Below are positions 36,102-44,106 of a DNA stretch of 64,000 nucleotides, piece after piece (position 1 is the stretch's first letter; each line of letters begins with the position of its first letter). The position numbers and the translations under genes are program-made. This DNA comes from Mycolicibacterium sediminis. GTDB taxonomy: Bacteria > Actinomycetota > Actinomycetes > Mycobacteriales > Mycobacteriaceae. The notes below the pieces were generated by a model. The model made no database searches and had not been told where the DNA came from. It worked only from the letters and a program-made list of their open reading frames with translations. The DNA lies in contig NZ_AP022588.1 of the NCBI RefSeq assembly GCF_010731735.1, positions 3,100,001-3,164,000 of the forward strand. Direction: 5' to 3'.

Positions 36102-37114
36102 CAGCGCGATCCGTTGGCACTCTGAGTTGATTCAGCCGCGCGAACCCGGGCGCGGCGCTGTGCCACGTGCCCCATGAACTCGACCATCAACTGAGTCGTG
36201 AGGAATGCCGTCGACTTGTTCGCGCTGTCCATGAGGGGATTCAGCTCGACCATGTCGAGGCCACACACGTCGAACTCGTCCGCGATACCGCACATCCCGT
36301 CGCGGAGCTGGTCGTAAAGCAGTCCGGAGGGTTCCGGGGTACCGACCCCCGGGGCGAGCGTCATGTCGAGGACGTCGACGTCCACGCTGAGGTACACCGG
36401 TAGGTCGGGCTGCAGGGTGGGAAAGAGGCGGTCGTTTCCACCCGCCTGGTACTGCTTCGTCGTCAGCACGAAGTTGCCGTCGCGCACCGAGTCCAGGTAG
36501 TCCTCCTGCACTGAGCGGTAACTACGAATGCCCACCTGGGTCAGGCTGCGAACGGTGGCCAGCTCCTTGACCTTGCGGATGGGATTGCCGTGCGAGTGCT
36601 GCACCGAGTGAGAGTAGGGCTGGTAGTCGAGGTGCGCGTCGAAGTGCACCACCTGGAAGGGATGATCGAATGCTCGCGCGACCGAGAAGGTCGCGGCGTG
36701 GTCGCCACCGCCGATCAACGGCAGCGCCCCACCGGCGATGATCTGACGGACCGCTTCAGTTCCCTTGTCCCAGGTCAGATCTGGACGGGTGTAGATGACG
36801 TCGACGTCGCCGCAATCGACGATTCGCTTCTGCTCCATCTCCTCTTGCAGGTAGCGCTTGCCCTCGTCGATGTCCCAGAAGCCGGCGGTGGCGCCGGTGT
36901 TGCACGAGGCGAACCGCAGCGACATCTCGCGGATGCTCCGAGGCCCGAATCGGGAGCCCGGATACCAGCCAGTGCCCTCGTCACTCGGAAATCCCAGGAA
37001 GGCGAAGTCCGCGTCGAGATTGGCCAGATCCGTGACGATCGGTGACCGCAGGAAGACCGGAATGCCGGTGAAGGCGAGGTCGAGCCGATCTGGTTGCGTG
37101 CGGTTCGAGTCCAT
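36101..37114 (-). CDS. ureohydrolase (arginase/agmatinase/formiminoglutamase family)
   Basis: A 337-residue binuclear-metal hydrolase. Metal ligands are visible in GGGDHAATF, in FDAHLDY (DxHxD) and in SVDVDVLDM (DxD); the usual DP after the last Asp is DM here. The segment HSHGNPIRKV occupies the guanidino-side-chain specificity loop. The family splits guanidino, formimino or related C-N bonds in arginine, agmatine, guanidino acids and formiminoglutamate. Its place between the binding protein and permease genes says the imported compound carries such a group. ATG 37114 has AAGGAG. Confidence 0.85.
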   Translation of the reverse strand: MDSNRTQPDRLDLAFTGIPVFLRSPIVTDLANLDADFAFLGFPSDEGTGWYPGSRFGPRSIREMSLRFASCNTGATAGFWDIDEGKRYLQEEMEQKRIVDCGDVDVIYTRPDLTWDKGTEAVRQIIAGGALPLIGGGDHAATFSVARAFDHPFQVVHFDAHLDYQPYSHSVQHSHGNPIRKVKELATVRSLTQVGIRSYRSVQEDYLDSVRDGNFVLTTKQYQAGGNDRLFPTLQPDLPVYLSVDVDVLDMTLAPGVGTPEPSGLLYDQLRDGMCGIADEFDVCGLDMVELNPLMDSANKSTAFLTTQLMVEFMGHVAQRRARVRAAESTQSANGSR

Positions 37115-37171
37115 GGGCGCTCCTTCATTGGTGGTGGGGAGAGTGGCACTGCCGAACGACGGCCGATCGAT

Positions 37172-38032
37172 CTACTTCGGGAGGAACTGGTCGATGGGCT
37201 TCAGTCCCCAATGGTCGAAGATCTTGGCGACGGTGCCGTCGGCGAGCATTGCCTCGTAGATGGGATTGAACGTCGAGGCAAAGGTCTTGTCCGCCTTGTT
37301 GGTGGCCAGGGCGTTTTGGCTCTTGTCCACCGTCGGCGACACGTAGTCGGGCGCAAGCTGGACTCCGAGCCCGGGGTTCTGTACCAACGCGTATGCCGCG
37401 AGGGACGCGTCGATGAGGGCACCGTCCACCCGGCCGGCCGTGATGTCCTGCATCACTTCGAAGATCGTCGAGTAGACCTTGACGTCGATGGCCTCCCCAT
37501 TCGGGCAGCGCGCGCTGGCAGCCTTCAGATCCTCCACCCACGTCGTCCCCTTGTAGGTCGCCCCGACGCGTCCGCACAGGTCGGCGACGCTCTCGATCTT
37601 GTCGGGGTTGCCCTCGCGCACGACCAGTCCATCGGGGTTCACGAAGATGGTTCGGGTGAAACTGACCTGCTTCGCGCGCTCCTCGGTGGCGAAGATCGCG
37701 TCGCCTATGAGGTCGATCCGACTGCTGCTCACGGACGGGATGAGGCTGTCGAAGGGCATGGCCGTCGACTTGATGGTGGCATCGATGTCGGCGCGTTTGA
37801 GGAACTCTCGCAGAATGTCGGGAACGATTCCCACGGCTTCGCCCGAGTCGGAGACCGTCGACCAGGGCGCGTCGTTGGACGTGCCGATCGTCACCTGCTT
37901 GTTGGCCTTGATGTTGGCAATCAGGTCCTCTGGTGATCCACTGCTGGACGAGGAACACGCCGAGGTGGCGACGAGTCCGGCCACGGCCAGGGATGCGGAC
38001 AACAGACGACCTACTCGGGGGTGTGCCTTCAC
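37172..38032 (-). CDS. family 3 solute-binding lipoprotein of the ABC transporter
   Basis: A 286-residue extracellular substrate-binding protein of the polar amino acid type. The signal ends with lipobox ATSAC (Cys26), followed by a Ser-rich tether. The two-lobe body starts KQVTIGTSNDAPWSTV and includes the typical RIDLIGDAIFATEERAKQV. GTG 38032 has GAGGAA upstream; the much longer frame to 38563 covers the divergent promoter. It is the first gene of the uptake operon. Confidence 0.88.
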   Translation of the reverse strand: MKAHPRVGRLLSASLAVAGLVATSACSSSSSGSPEDLIANIKANKQVTIGTSNDAPWSTVSDSGEAVGIVPDILREFLKRADIDATIKSTAMPFDSLIPSVSSSRIDLIGDAIFATEERAKQVSFTRTIFVNPDGLVVREGNPDKIESVADLCGRVGATYKGTTWVEDLKAASARCPNGEAIDVKVYSTIFEVMQDITAGRVDGALIDASLAAYALVQNPGLGVQLAPDYVSPTVDKSQNALATNKADKTFASTFNPIYEAMLADGTVAKIFDHWGLKPIDQFLPK

Positions 38033-38112
38033 GGCTGACTTCCTCTCTTCGGGACAATCGTGGCCAGGATGCACCTGGCGATCGACGAGGTCACGGCGAC
38101 GGGACCGGAAGG

Positions 38113-38155
38113 TCTTGCAACATGATCTTGCAGCAAGATGCCATATGATGCAAGA
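38113..38155. promoter_or_regulatory. RpiR operator candidate between the ABC operon and pxpABC
   Basis: TCTTGCA at 38113-38119 and TGCAAGA at 38149-38155 form inverted arms around a near-palindrome ATCTTGCAGCAAGAT. The 11-mer ATATGATGCAA (38143-38153) recurs inverted at 41869-41879 in the other divergent region of the locus. It is placed to control both operons. Confidence 0.55.
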
Positions 38156-38228
38156 CTTGACGCGGAGTGCATGGACGTTCGGTCCGTGGAATCCAACACT
38201 CAATCGATGAGGATCGGAGGCAGTCACG

Positions 38229-39008
38229 ATGACCACTCGCGTGATCTCGCTCAACACGGACATTGGGGAGGGCTTCGGTGCGTGGCAAATCGCCGACGAT
38301 GCAGCCCTTTTGGGCATCGTGACCGACGCGAACCTCGCGTGTGGGTTCCACGCCTCGGACCCGGACATCATGCGCAGGACGTGCGAGGTCGCCGCCACTC
38401 GAAACATCACCGTGGGCGCCCAGGTGGGATTCGACGATCTCCGTGGCTTCGGCCGTCGCTTCATCGAAGTGGATCCCGCGACCATCACCAACGACGTCCT
38501 GTACCAACTGGGGGCCTTGAGCGCATTCACCGCCGTCGCGGGTCGGAAGACCGGGTATCTCAAGATTCACGGAGCGCTCTACCACGCCGCCGTGGCACGC
38601 CCCGAGTATGCAGATGCCGTCGTCGCCGCGATGACTCTCTACGACGCGACGATGCCTCTGATGTGTCAGCCTGGGACTTCGCTGTTCGACGCCGCCACGG
38701 CGGCCGGCTTGAGGACCATCGCCGAAGGCTACATCGACCGTGCCTATACGGCAGAGGGACTGCTCGTGCCACGGTCGATCGCCGGCTCGGTGATCACCGA
38801 TCTCGACGAATGCGTGTCGCGAGCCTTGCAATTGGCCATGGAGAACCGCATCACGACGTTCGATGGGACGACCATCGAGGTCGCCGCTGACTCGCTGTGC
38901 ATTCACTCGGATTCGCCGGGGGCGCCACGGCTGGCCCACGCCGTTCGCGAAGCATTGGAAGGTGCAGGGGTGGTCGTGGCTGCACTGGGCACGCGTGACA
39001 GCGCCTGA
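38229..39008 (+). CDS. pxpA: 5-oxoprolinase subunit A (LamB/YcsF family)
   Basis: A 259-residue subunit of the ATP-dependent prokaryotic 5-oxoprolinase that opens 5-oxo-L-proline to L-glutamate. It shows NTDIGEGFG (residues 9-17), ANLACGFHASDP and the HPGxxD-like region, here AQVGFDDLRGFGRR. KIHGALYHAA near residue 115 is also typical. ATG 38229 has GGAGGC. The stop overlaps pxpB by 14 bp. The gene is divergent from the ABC operon. Confidence 0.9.
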   Translation: MTTRVISLNTDIGEGFGAWQIADDAALLGIVTDANLACGFHASDPDIMRRTCEVAATRNITVGAQVGFDDLRGFGRRFIEVDPATITNDVLYQLGALSAFTAVAGRKTGYLKIHGALYHAAVARPEYADAVVAAMTLYDATMPLMCQPGTSLFDAATAAGLRTIAEGYIDRAYTAEGLLVPRSIAGSVITDLDECVSRALQLAMENRITTFDGTTIEVAADSLCIHSDSPGAPRLAHAVREALEGAGVVVAALGTRDSA

Positions 39009-39669
39009 TCGTAGGGACGGACCAGCACCGGCGCATCCCGCAACTGACAGGTTCCGGGTACGTCCCGTAGGTAGCGGTGCCATCCTGGTCGAGGTTGATC
39101 CGCCCGATGCGGTTCGGTCCCTTGCCAGTTGGGTGAACGGTCACCGGCTGCGACGGAGCCTTCGTGAAGTGATCCCCGCCGCGGAGACGCTATTCCTCTC
39201 GGGTGAACCATCGATCCTGCGTGCCATCGGATCCGAACTCCTCGCCCTCGGGACGATCGAGCCCTCCCCGGAGAGGGCAGGAGGCAGACGCGTCACTGTC
39301 GACGTCCGTTACGACGGCGCCGATCTGCGCGAAGTCGCCGGACGGCTTGGGCTCTCTCCCGACGATGTCGTCGACATGCACAGCAGCGCAGATCACGTCG
39401 TCGAGTTCTTCGGATTCGCTCCCGGACAAGCCTTCTTCGGAAGGCTTCCCGAGAGCCTGCAACTGCCCCGTCGAGCAACTCCGAGGACACTCGTGCCGTC
39501 AGGAGCGTTGGCGATCGCCAACGGCTTCACGGTGATCTATCCGGATCATTCACCGGGAGGATGGAATCTCATCGGCACGCGCCTTTCCGAGCCTCTCTGG
39601 GACATCCGAAAGACTCCACCCAACCAGCTGGAAGTGGGGGACGTGGTCCGCTTCAGGCCATGCCGATGA
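38995..39669 (+). CDS. pxpB: 5-oxoprolinase subunit B (allophanate hydrolase subunit 1/KipI family)
   Basis: A 224-residue protein. The C-terminal half contains FFGFAPGQAFFGRLPE, the family signature, and YPDHSPGGWNLIGRT-like sequence (PGGWNLIGT) with the LWDIRKTPP strand. It pairs with PxpC to form the biotin-carboxylase-like phosphoryl-transfer part of 5-oxoprolinase. GTG 38995, within the pxpA 3' end, is chosen; the frame extends to 38863 but that part is antisense-like. It ends in a 4-bp ATGA overlap with pxpC. Confidence 0.88.
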   Translation: MTAPDRRDGPAPAHPATDRFRVRPVGSGAILVEVDPPDAVRSLASWVNGHRLRRSLREVIPAAETLFLSGEPSILRAIGSELLALGTIEPSPERAGGRRVTVDVRYDGADLREVAGRLGLSPDDVVDMHSSADHVVEFFGFAPGQAFFGRLPESLQLPRRATPRTLVPSGALAIANGFTVIYPDHSPGGWNLIGTRLSEPLWDIRKTPPNQLEVGDVVRFRPCR

Positions 39670-40541
39670 TCGAAATCGTGCGCCCCGGCATGCAGGCGAC
39701 CATCCAGGACCTCGGGCGTTGGGGGTTCGGGCATCTCGGCGTGCCGGAGGCTGGCGCGACGGACCCGAAGAGCTTGCGGCTGAGCAACCGGCTGGTGGGC
39801 AATCCCGAAGGTGCCGCGGCCATCGAGTTCCTGTTGGGCGGCCTCGCCGTCAGGTTCCACTGCCAGAGGGCGTTCGCAATCAGCGGAGCCCCGGTGGACC
39901 TGCGCATCAATGGACGCCCGGCCGAAGCCGGCCAATGGCAGCTTGCCAGGGATGGTGACCTCGTGGTGGCTGGTCGCGTTGGTCACGGACTGCGGAGCTA
40001 TCTGGCCATTGCGGGCGGCATCGACGTGGCACCGGTACTCGGGAGTCGCTCGACCGACACGCTTTCCGGACTAGGGCCCGATGCGCTCGAACTCGGCGAT
40101 CGCCTCGATCTGGGGTCGCCCGGTCCCCAGGCACCCGCAGTCGACGTGGTGATGTCCACGATCTCGAGGCCACCGGTCGAACTGCGCGTCGACTTTCACT
40201 GGGGGCCTCGTGACGACAGATTCACCAGCGCTGCTCGGCGAGCTCTGGTGGGGAGCACGTTCATGATCAGCCCCGAAGTGGACCGCATCGCAGCACGACT
40301 CGACGGACCCGCGTTGGAGTTCTCAGATCGCTCGGAACTCGCCACCGAGGGACTAGCACTCGGCTCGATTCAGGTGCCACCGTCCGGCCGTCCGATCATC
40401 CACCTTGCGAATCACCCTCCGACGGGAGGCTACGCGGTCATAGGCGTGGTGACGTCCGATGACGTGGCCACGCTGTCCCAGTGCCCGCCCGGCACACGGA
40501 TCCGGTTTCGGCCGCTCGCGAGGACGGGCTCGCCGTTCTGA
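39666..40541 (+). CDS. pxpC: 5-oxoprolinase subunit C (biotin-dependent carboxyltransferase family)
   Basis: A 291-residue subunit. It begins MIEIVRPGMQATIQDLGRWG and continues with GVPEAGATDPKSLRLSNRLVGN, both hallmarks of KipA/PxpC. LAIAGGIDVAPVLGSRSTDT lies near residue 120 and HPPTGGYAVIGVV near 260. ATG 39666, forming ATGA with the pxpB stop, is preferred to ATG 39660. With PxpA and PxpB it hydrolyses 5-oxoproline to glutamate. Confidence 0.9.
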   Translation: MIEIVRPGMQATIQDLGRWGFGHLGVPEAGATDPKSLRLSNRLVGNPEGAAAIEFLLGGLAVRFHCQRAFAISGAPVDLRINGRPAEAGQWQLARDGDLVVAGRVGHGLRSYLAIAGGIDVAPVLGSRSTDTLSGLGPDALELGDRLDLGSPGPQAPAVDVVMSTISRPPVELRVDFHWGPRDDRFTSAARRALVGSTFMISPEVDRIAARLDGPALEFSDRSELATEGLALGSIQVPPSGRPIIHLANHPPTGGYAVIGVVTSDDVATLSQCPPGTRIRFRPLARTGSPF

Positions 40542-40568
40542 CCTCGTTGCGAATTCTGGTGCCGCGCC

Positions 40569-40952
40569 CTATTCGGGAATGGCGCAGACGGCGCTGATTT
40601 CGATGTCGAAGCCGGGTAGATCCGACTGGACGATGGCGCGAGCGGGATAGGGGACGGTGACGAAATCGCGCCACAGGTCGTCGAATTCCGTCCGGTCCTC
40701 GGGATCGCGCAGGTACACCGTGACGCTCACCGCATGCTGCAGCGACGTGCCGGCGGCCACGGCGACGGCCTCGGTGTTCTGAAGGGCTTGTCGTGCCTGG
40801 ACCTCGAACGAACTGTCGTTCAGGCGCGCGCCATCCGAGGTGCGTGGCGTCTGACCGGCGAGCCACACCAGTCCTTGGTGCCGGATGGCTTGACTGTACG
40901 AGCCGGCCGGCGGAGGCGCATCGCTGGTACGAATGGGTTCACGGGCGGTCAC
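40569..40952 (-). CDS. RidA/YjgF family enamine/imine deaminase
   Basis: A 127-residue trimeric Rid-family protein. The family segment PAGSYSQAIRHQGLVWLAGQ lies near residue 20, then VTVYLRDPEDRTEF and the C-terminal strand VQSDLPGFDIEISAVCAIPE. The substrate-clamping Arg of true RidA is expected in the segment YPARAIVQSD (Arg present). It clears reactive imines made by PLP enzymes or amino-acid oxidation, which fits the nearby aminotransferase. GTG 40952 overlaps the regulator stop by 14 bp, so both are one transcript. Confidence 0.85.
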   Translation of the reverse strand: MTAREPIRTSDAPPPAGSYSQAIRHQGLVWLAGQTPRTSDGARLNDSSFEVQARQALQNTEAVAVAAGTSLQHAVSVTVYLRDPEDRTEFDDLWRDFVTVPYPARAIVQSDLPGFDIEISAVCAIPE

Positions 40953-41796
40953 GTGCCGGGCTCCGTTTCTGTTGGAAGTGGTCGGTGATGCGCTCCTCGA
41001 ATCCCGGTTCGGCATCGGTCCGCAGTTCGACCATTCTGACGACCAGCGCGTTCAATAGTGCCGTCGCGGCCACCGTCGAGTTGAAGAACGTCACGCTGTC
41101 GTGCCGGACGGTGAGCGTGTGCAGTTGCCGGGCGATGGGCAACGGCGCCAAGGCACTGTCGGTGACCACGACCGTCTGAGCGCCGACGTCGACCGCCCGC
41201 TCGATGGTGTCGATGGTTCGGTCGTCGTACACCGGAAAGGTGAAGGCGAGCAACGCATCGTCGGGTTCGATGAGAGCGACGTCGTCTGGCTGGGTGCCTC
41301 CGACGCCGTCGATGAGGCGGACGGAGCGGTGGACCTGTCGCATGTGGAACTCGGCGAGGAACGCGAGGCTGAACGATGTCCTGAATCCGCAGACGTGGAT
41401 TCGCTGCGCCTTGACGAGCGCGTCCGCCGCCCCGGCGAGTCGCCCGAGATCGAGCGCGGCGATCGTTTGTTGCAGCGAGTTCAGGTCGACGCGGAGCGAG
41501 TCGGCGGCCTTGCCGGCGATCTGCCCCCGCGCGACGGGTTGTTCCTCCTCGGCGCGCGACTCCCACGCACGGCGGATGGCCGCCTGCATGTCGGGAAACC
41601 CGCGGTAGCCCATCTTCACCGCGAATCTGACGACCGTGGACTCGCTGACTTCCAGTTCCTCGGCGATGCGAAGCGCGGCGAGTGTGCCGGCCTTCTGAGA
41701 ATTCGTCAGGCAGTATCGGGCCACCTTCTGCTGACTGACGCTGAGCTGGTTCTTCTTTCGCCGTATCCGTTCCGGAAGCGATTCGTCCTCGGGCAT
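40939..41796 (-). CDS. MurR/RpiR family transcriptional regulator
   Basis: A 285-residue regulator. The N-terminal helix-turn-helix (about residues 8-80) contains RIAEELEVSESTVVRFAVKMGY. The C-terminal SIS domain (about 115-260) has VCGFRTSFSLAFLAEF and AFTFPVYDDRT. Family members usually sense phosphosugars, yet the neighbours here are amino-acid genes, so the ligand is probably different. ATG 41796 has GGAGG. The frame to 42003 covers the divergent promoter. Candidate operators lie at 41868-41895 and 38113-38155. Confidence 0.87.
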   Translation of the reverse strand: MPEDESLPERIRRKKNQLSVSQQKVARYCLTNSQKAGTLAALRIAEELEVSESTVVRFAVKMGYRGFPDMQAAIRRAWESRAEEEQPVARGQIAGKAADSLRVDLNSLQQTIAALDLGRLAGAADALVKAQRIHVCGFRTSFSLAFLAEFHMRQVHRSVRLIDGVGGTQPDDVALIEPDDALLAFTFPVYDDRTIDTIERAVDVGAQTVVVTDSALAPLPIARQLHTLTVRHDSVTFFNSTVAATALLNALVVRMVELRTDAEPGFEERITDHFQQKRSPARDRP

Positions 41797-41867
41797 CCGA
41801 CCATCCTCCATCCAGCGGTCCGGCACACGTGGCCCATTCGCGTCACGGCGCGACCGTCCGTCAGCCA

Positions 41868-41895
41868 CTTGCATCATATCATCGCAAGATGCAAG
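41868..41895. promoter_or_regulatory. RpiR operator candidate between the regulator and racemase genes
   Basis: CTTGCAT (41868-41874) and ATGCAAG (41889-41895) are perfect 7-bp inverted arms 14 bp apart, followed by a direct GCAAGAT repeat. The reverse complement shares ATATGATGCAA with the site at 38143-38153. Confidence 0.6.
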
Positions 41896-41905
41896 ATCTT
41901 GGATC

Positions 41906-42727
41906 ATGACGGTGACCGGACTCGACCCCCGTCGTGCGCCCATCGTAGGGGTGTTCGACGCGGGCATCGGCGGATTGCCGCTTGCCGCCGCCATCAAGCG
42001 CACGCGGCCCGACGTCGGCGTCGTCTATCTCGCCGACTCCGCCCGACGGCCGTACGGTCCACAACCGCAGCGAGTAATTCGGCGGCACATGGAGGAGGTC
42101 AGCGAATTCTTCGACGAAGCGGGCGTCGATCTGTGGGCAGTGGCGTGCAACACCGCGAGCGTTGCGGTGCAGGACATCCCCGTCGGACGCGCACTGCGCA
42201 TCGACATGGTCCAGGCCGTGCGTCGCGCCGCGATGAGCATTGGCCGGTCGCGAATCGGGTTGCTGGCGACGGCAAGCACCGTTGCGAGTGGTGTCCTGGT
42301 CGATGCGCTGCCGGAGTTCGACGTGACACAGGTGGCCACCGAGGATCTGCTGCGACTGGCCGAGGTCGGTTCGAATGACCGCGCCACCATTCAGAGACTG
42401 ACTCGCGCGGCCATCGGTGTACTTCGCGAGAATGGCTGTGACTCAGCGGTCCTCGCGTGTACGGACTTCACGGCCATACTTCCCATGATGTCCGAGGTCT
42501 CAGCGTCGATGACTCTGGTCGATCCCCTCGATGCGGCGCTGGACCTGGTGCTGGAAGCGATCGCCGACTTCGGTGCGCGCCCGCACACCGACGCCAATGG
42601 CGCAGTGGATCGCCTCTGTCTGACCGGACCCCATCCCGTCGACGTGCCCGAGTACGCGCGCGATCGACTTGGTCTCGCCCTGCCACCACCCGAGATCGTC
42701 ACCCTGCCCCAACCATCACCACACTAG
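41906..42727 (+). CDS. Asp/Glu racemase superfamily protein, atypical
   Basis: A 273-residue protein related to glutamate racemase. It shows FDAGIGGLP (residues 17-25), YLADSARRPYG (41-51), the first catalytic Cys81 in ACNTAS, and the second Cys185 in LACTDF. In MurI the first motif is FDSG and the second is GCTHYP; the assisting His is Asp here. That suggests a substrate other than L-Glu, or altered acid/base chemistry. ATG 41906 lies right after the putative operator. It is followed 9 bp later by an aminotransferase and divergent from the RpiR gene. A role in wall D-Glu supply is unlikely from context. Confidence 0.75.
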   Translation: MTVTGLDPRRAPIVGVFDAGIGGLPLAAAIKRTRPDVGVVYLADSARRPYGPQPQRVIRRHMEEVSEFFDEAGVDLWAVACNTASVAVQDIPVGRALRIDMVQAVRRAAMSIGRSRIGLLATASTVASGVLVDALPEFDVTQVATEDLLRLAEVGSNDRATIQRLTRAAIGVLRENGCDSAVLACTDFTAILPMMSEVSASMTLVDPLDAALDLVLEAIADFGARPHTDANGAVDRLCLTGPHPVDVPEYARDRLGLALPPPEIVTLPQPSPH

Positions 42728-42736
42728 GAGAATCGC

Positions 42737-43957
42737 GTGAGTGCACCAGAATTCACGGCCACGAGCCGTGTCCAGCGGCTACAGCTTCCCGAGCGGGCCG
42801 CGACGCACGACCGAGCCTTGCGCGAGCTGGAGCGTGAGCTTGAGTCCACCGCCGCGGGCGAGCCGTTCCTGGACATCACGTACGCAGACACACATCGGTT
42901 CCCACCGCCGGAGTGGGCACTTCCGGCCTTCACGAAGGCGGCGGCCGGCTCGGGCATGACGTACACCCCCTACCGCGGCGACCCCGACGTCCTCACCCAG
43001 GTGGCCGAGAACGTCTCGGGGCTACTCGGAGTGCGGGTCGACCCCCGTCGGGAGTTGATGGTCACCCCCGGCACCCAGGCCGGCCTCTACACCGCCATGG
43101 CGTCGCTCATCGAGCCGGGCGATCGCGTGGTGGTTCCCGATCCGGACTATCTGACGAGTGCTCGGTCGGTTCGCTACTTCGGTGGAGAAGTCGACGCCAT
43201 ACCCATGCGCTGGGAGGACGGTGACGCCGCGCTCGACCTAGAGGCGCTCGAGGCAGCCCTGGCCAAGAAGCCGAAGCTCGTCATGTTCTCTCACCCGAAC
43301 AACCCCACGGGCGCGGTCTTCAGCAAGACGCATGTCGAGCAGATCGCTGCATTGCTCCGCGACAGTGACACCTTCGCGATCGTCGACGAGCTGTACTGCC
43401 GACTGGTGTACGACGGACGCACGTTCGCCCATCTGGCAGCGGAACCCGGGATGGAGGGTCGTGTTCTGACGACTCTCGGGCCGAGTAAGACCGAGAGCCT
43501 GAGCGGCTATCGGATCGGTGCGGCGGTCGGTCCCGCGGAAATCCTCAACAGCATGGAAGACGTCATGGGCATTGCCGCCCTTCGGTGCCCGGCCTACGCC
43601 CAGCACCTGCTTCCGCATTGGATTCGCGACGATCAGGCCTACGTCGACGAGCGCATCGGCGAGTACCAGTCACTTCGTGACGTGTCGGTGGCGGCGCTGA
43701 ACGCTCTACCCGGCGTCAGCGTCACCCCGAGTGGCGGCTCGGCCTACCTCTACGTGAACACCGAGGGGATCAACGCCTCCGATCAGGAGATCGCACTGGC
43801 GCTGAAGAGTCGCGCGGGTCTCGTCGTCAACCCGGGCTACCAGTTCGGCGCGATCGGTGCGAACCACTTCCGTATCTGCTTCGCCCAAGACGAATCCGCG
43901 TGGAACGACGCCCTCGAACGGATGCAGGGCGTCCTCGCCTCGTTTGCGGTCCGCTGA
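42737..43957 (+). CDS. PLP-dependent class I/II aminotransferase
   Basis: A 406-residue fold-type I aminotransferase. It shows TPGTQAGLYTAM (phosphate loop, about residues 110-121), HPNNPTGAVF (Asn189 region), the Asp-x-x-Tyr pair in AIVDELYCRLVY, the Schiff-base Lys251 in GPSKTESLSGYRIG and the carboxylate Arg in NHFRICFAQ. It would deaminate an amino acid to a 2-oxo acid. GTG 42737 has AGGAG. It forms an operon with the atypical racemase; RidA on the other strand could remove imine by-products. Confidence 0.88.
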   Translation: MSAPEFTATSRVQRLQLPERAATHDRALRELERELESTAAGEPFLDITYADTHRFPPPEWALPAFTKAAAGSGMTYTPYRGDPDVLTQVAENVSGLLGVRVDPRRELMVTPGTQAGLYTAMASLIEPGDRVVVPDPDYLTSARSVRYFGGEVDAIPMRWEDGDAALDLEALEAALAKKPKLVMFSHPNNPTGAVFSKTHVEQIAALLRDSDTFAIVDELYCRLVYDGRTFAHLAAEPGMEGRVLTTLGPSKTESLSGYRIGAAVGPAEILNSMEDVMGIAALRCPAYAQHLLPHWIRDDQAYVDERIGEYQSLRDVSVAALNALPGVSVTPSGGSAYLYVNTEGINASDQEIALALKSRAGLVVNPGYQFGAIGANHFRICFAQDESAWNDALERMQGVLASFAVR

Positions 43958-44106
43958 CACGAGGGAGCGTTCTGAATTCACCGCCGTTCACCGGCGAGGA
44001 CGTCCGACCTTTTCTCGCGCCCGTGGAGATGGCACCGGTCGGTTCCGCGCGGTAGCTCGTCGTTTGTTCGCCCGACGACCGGGTACCGCGTCGTCGGAGG
44101 TCGCAG

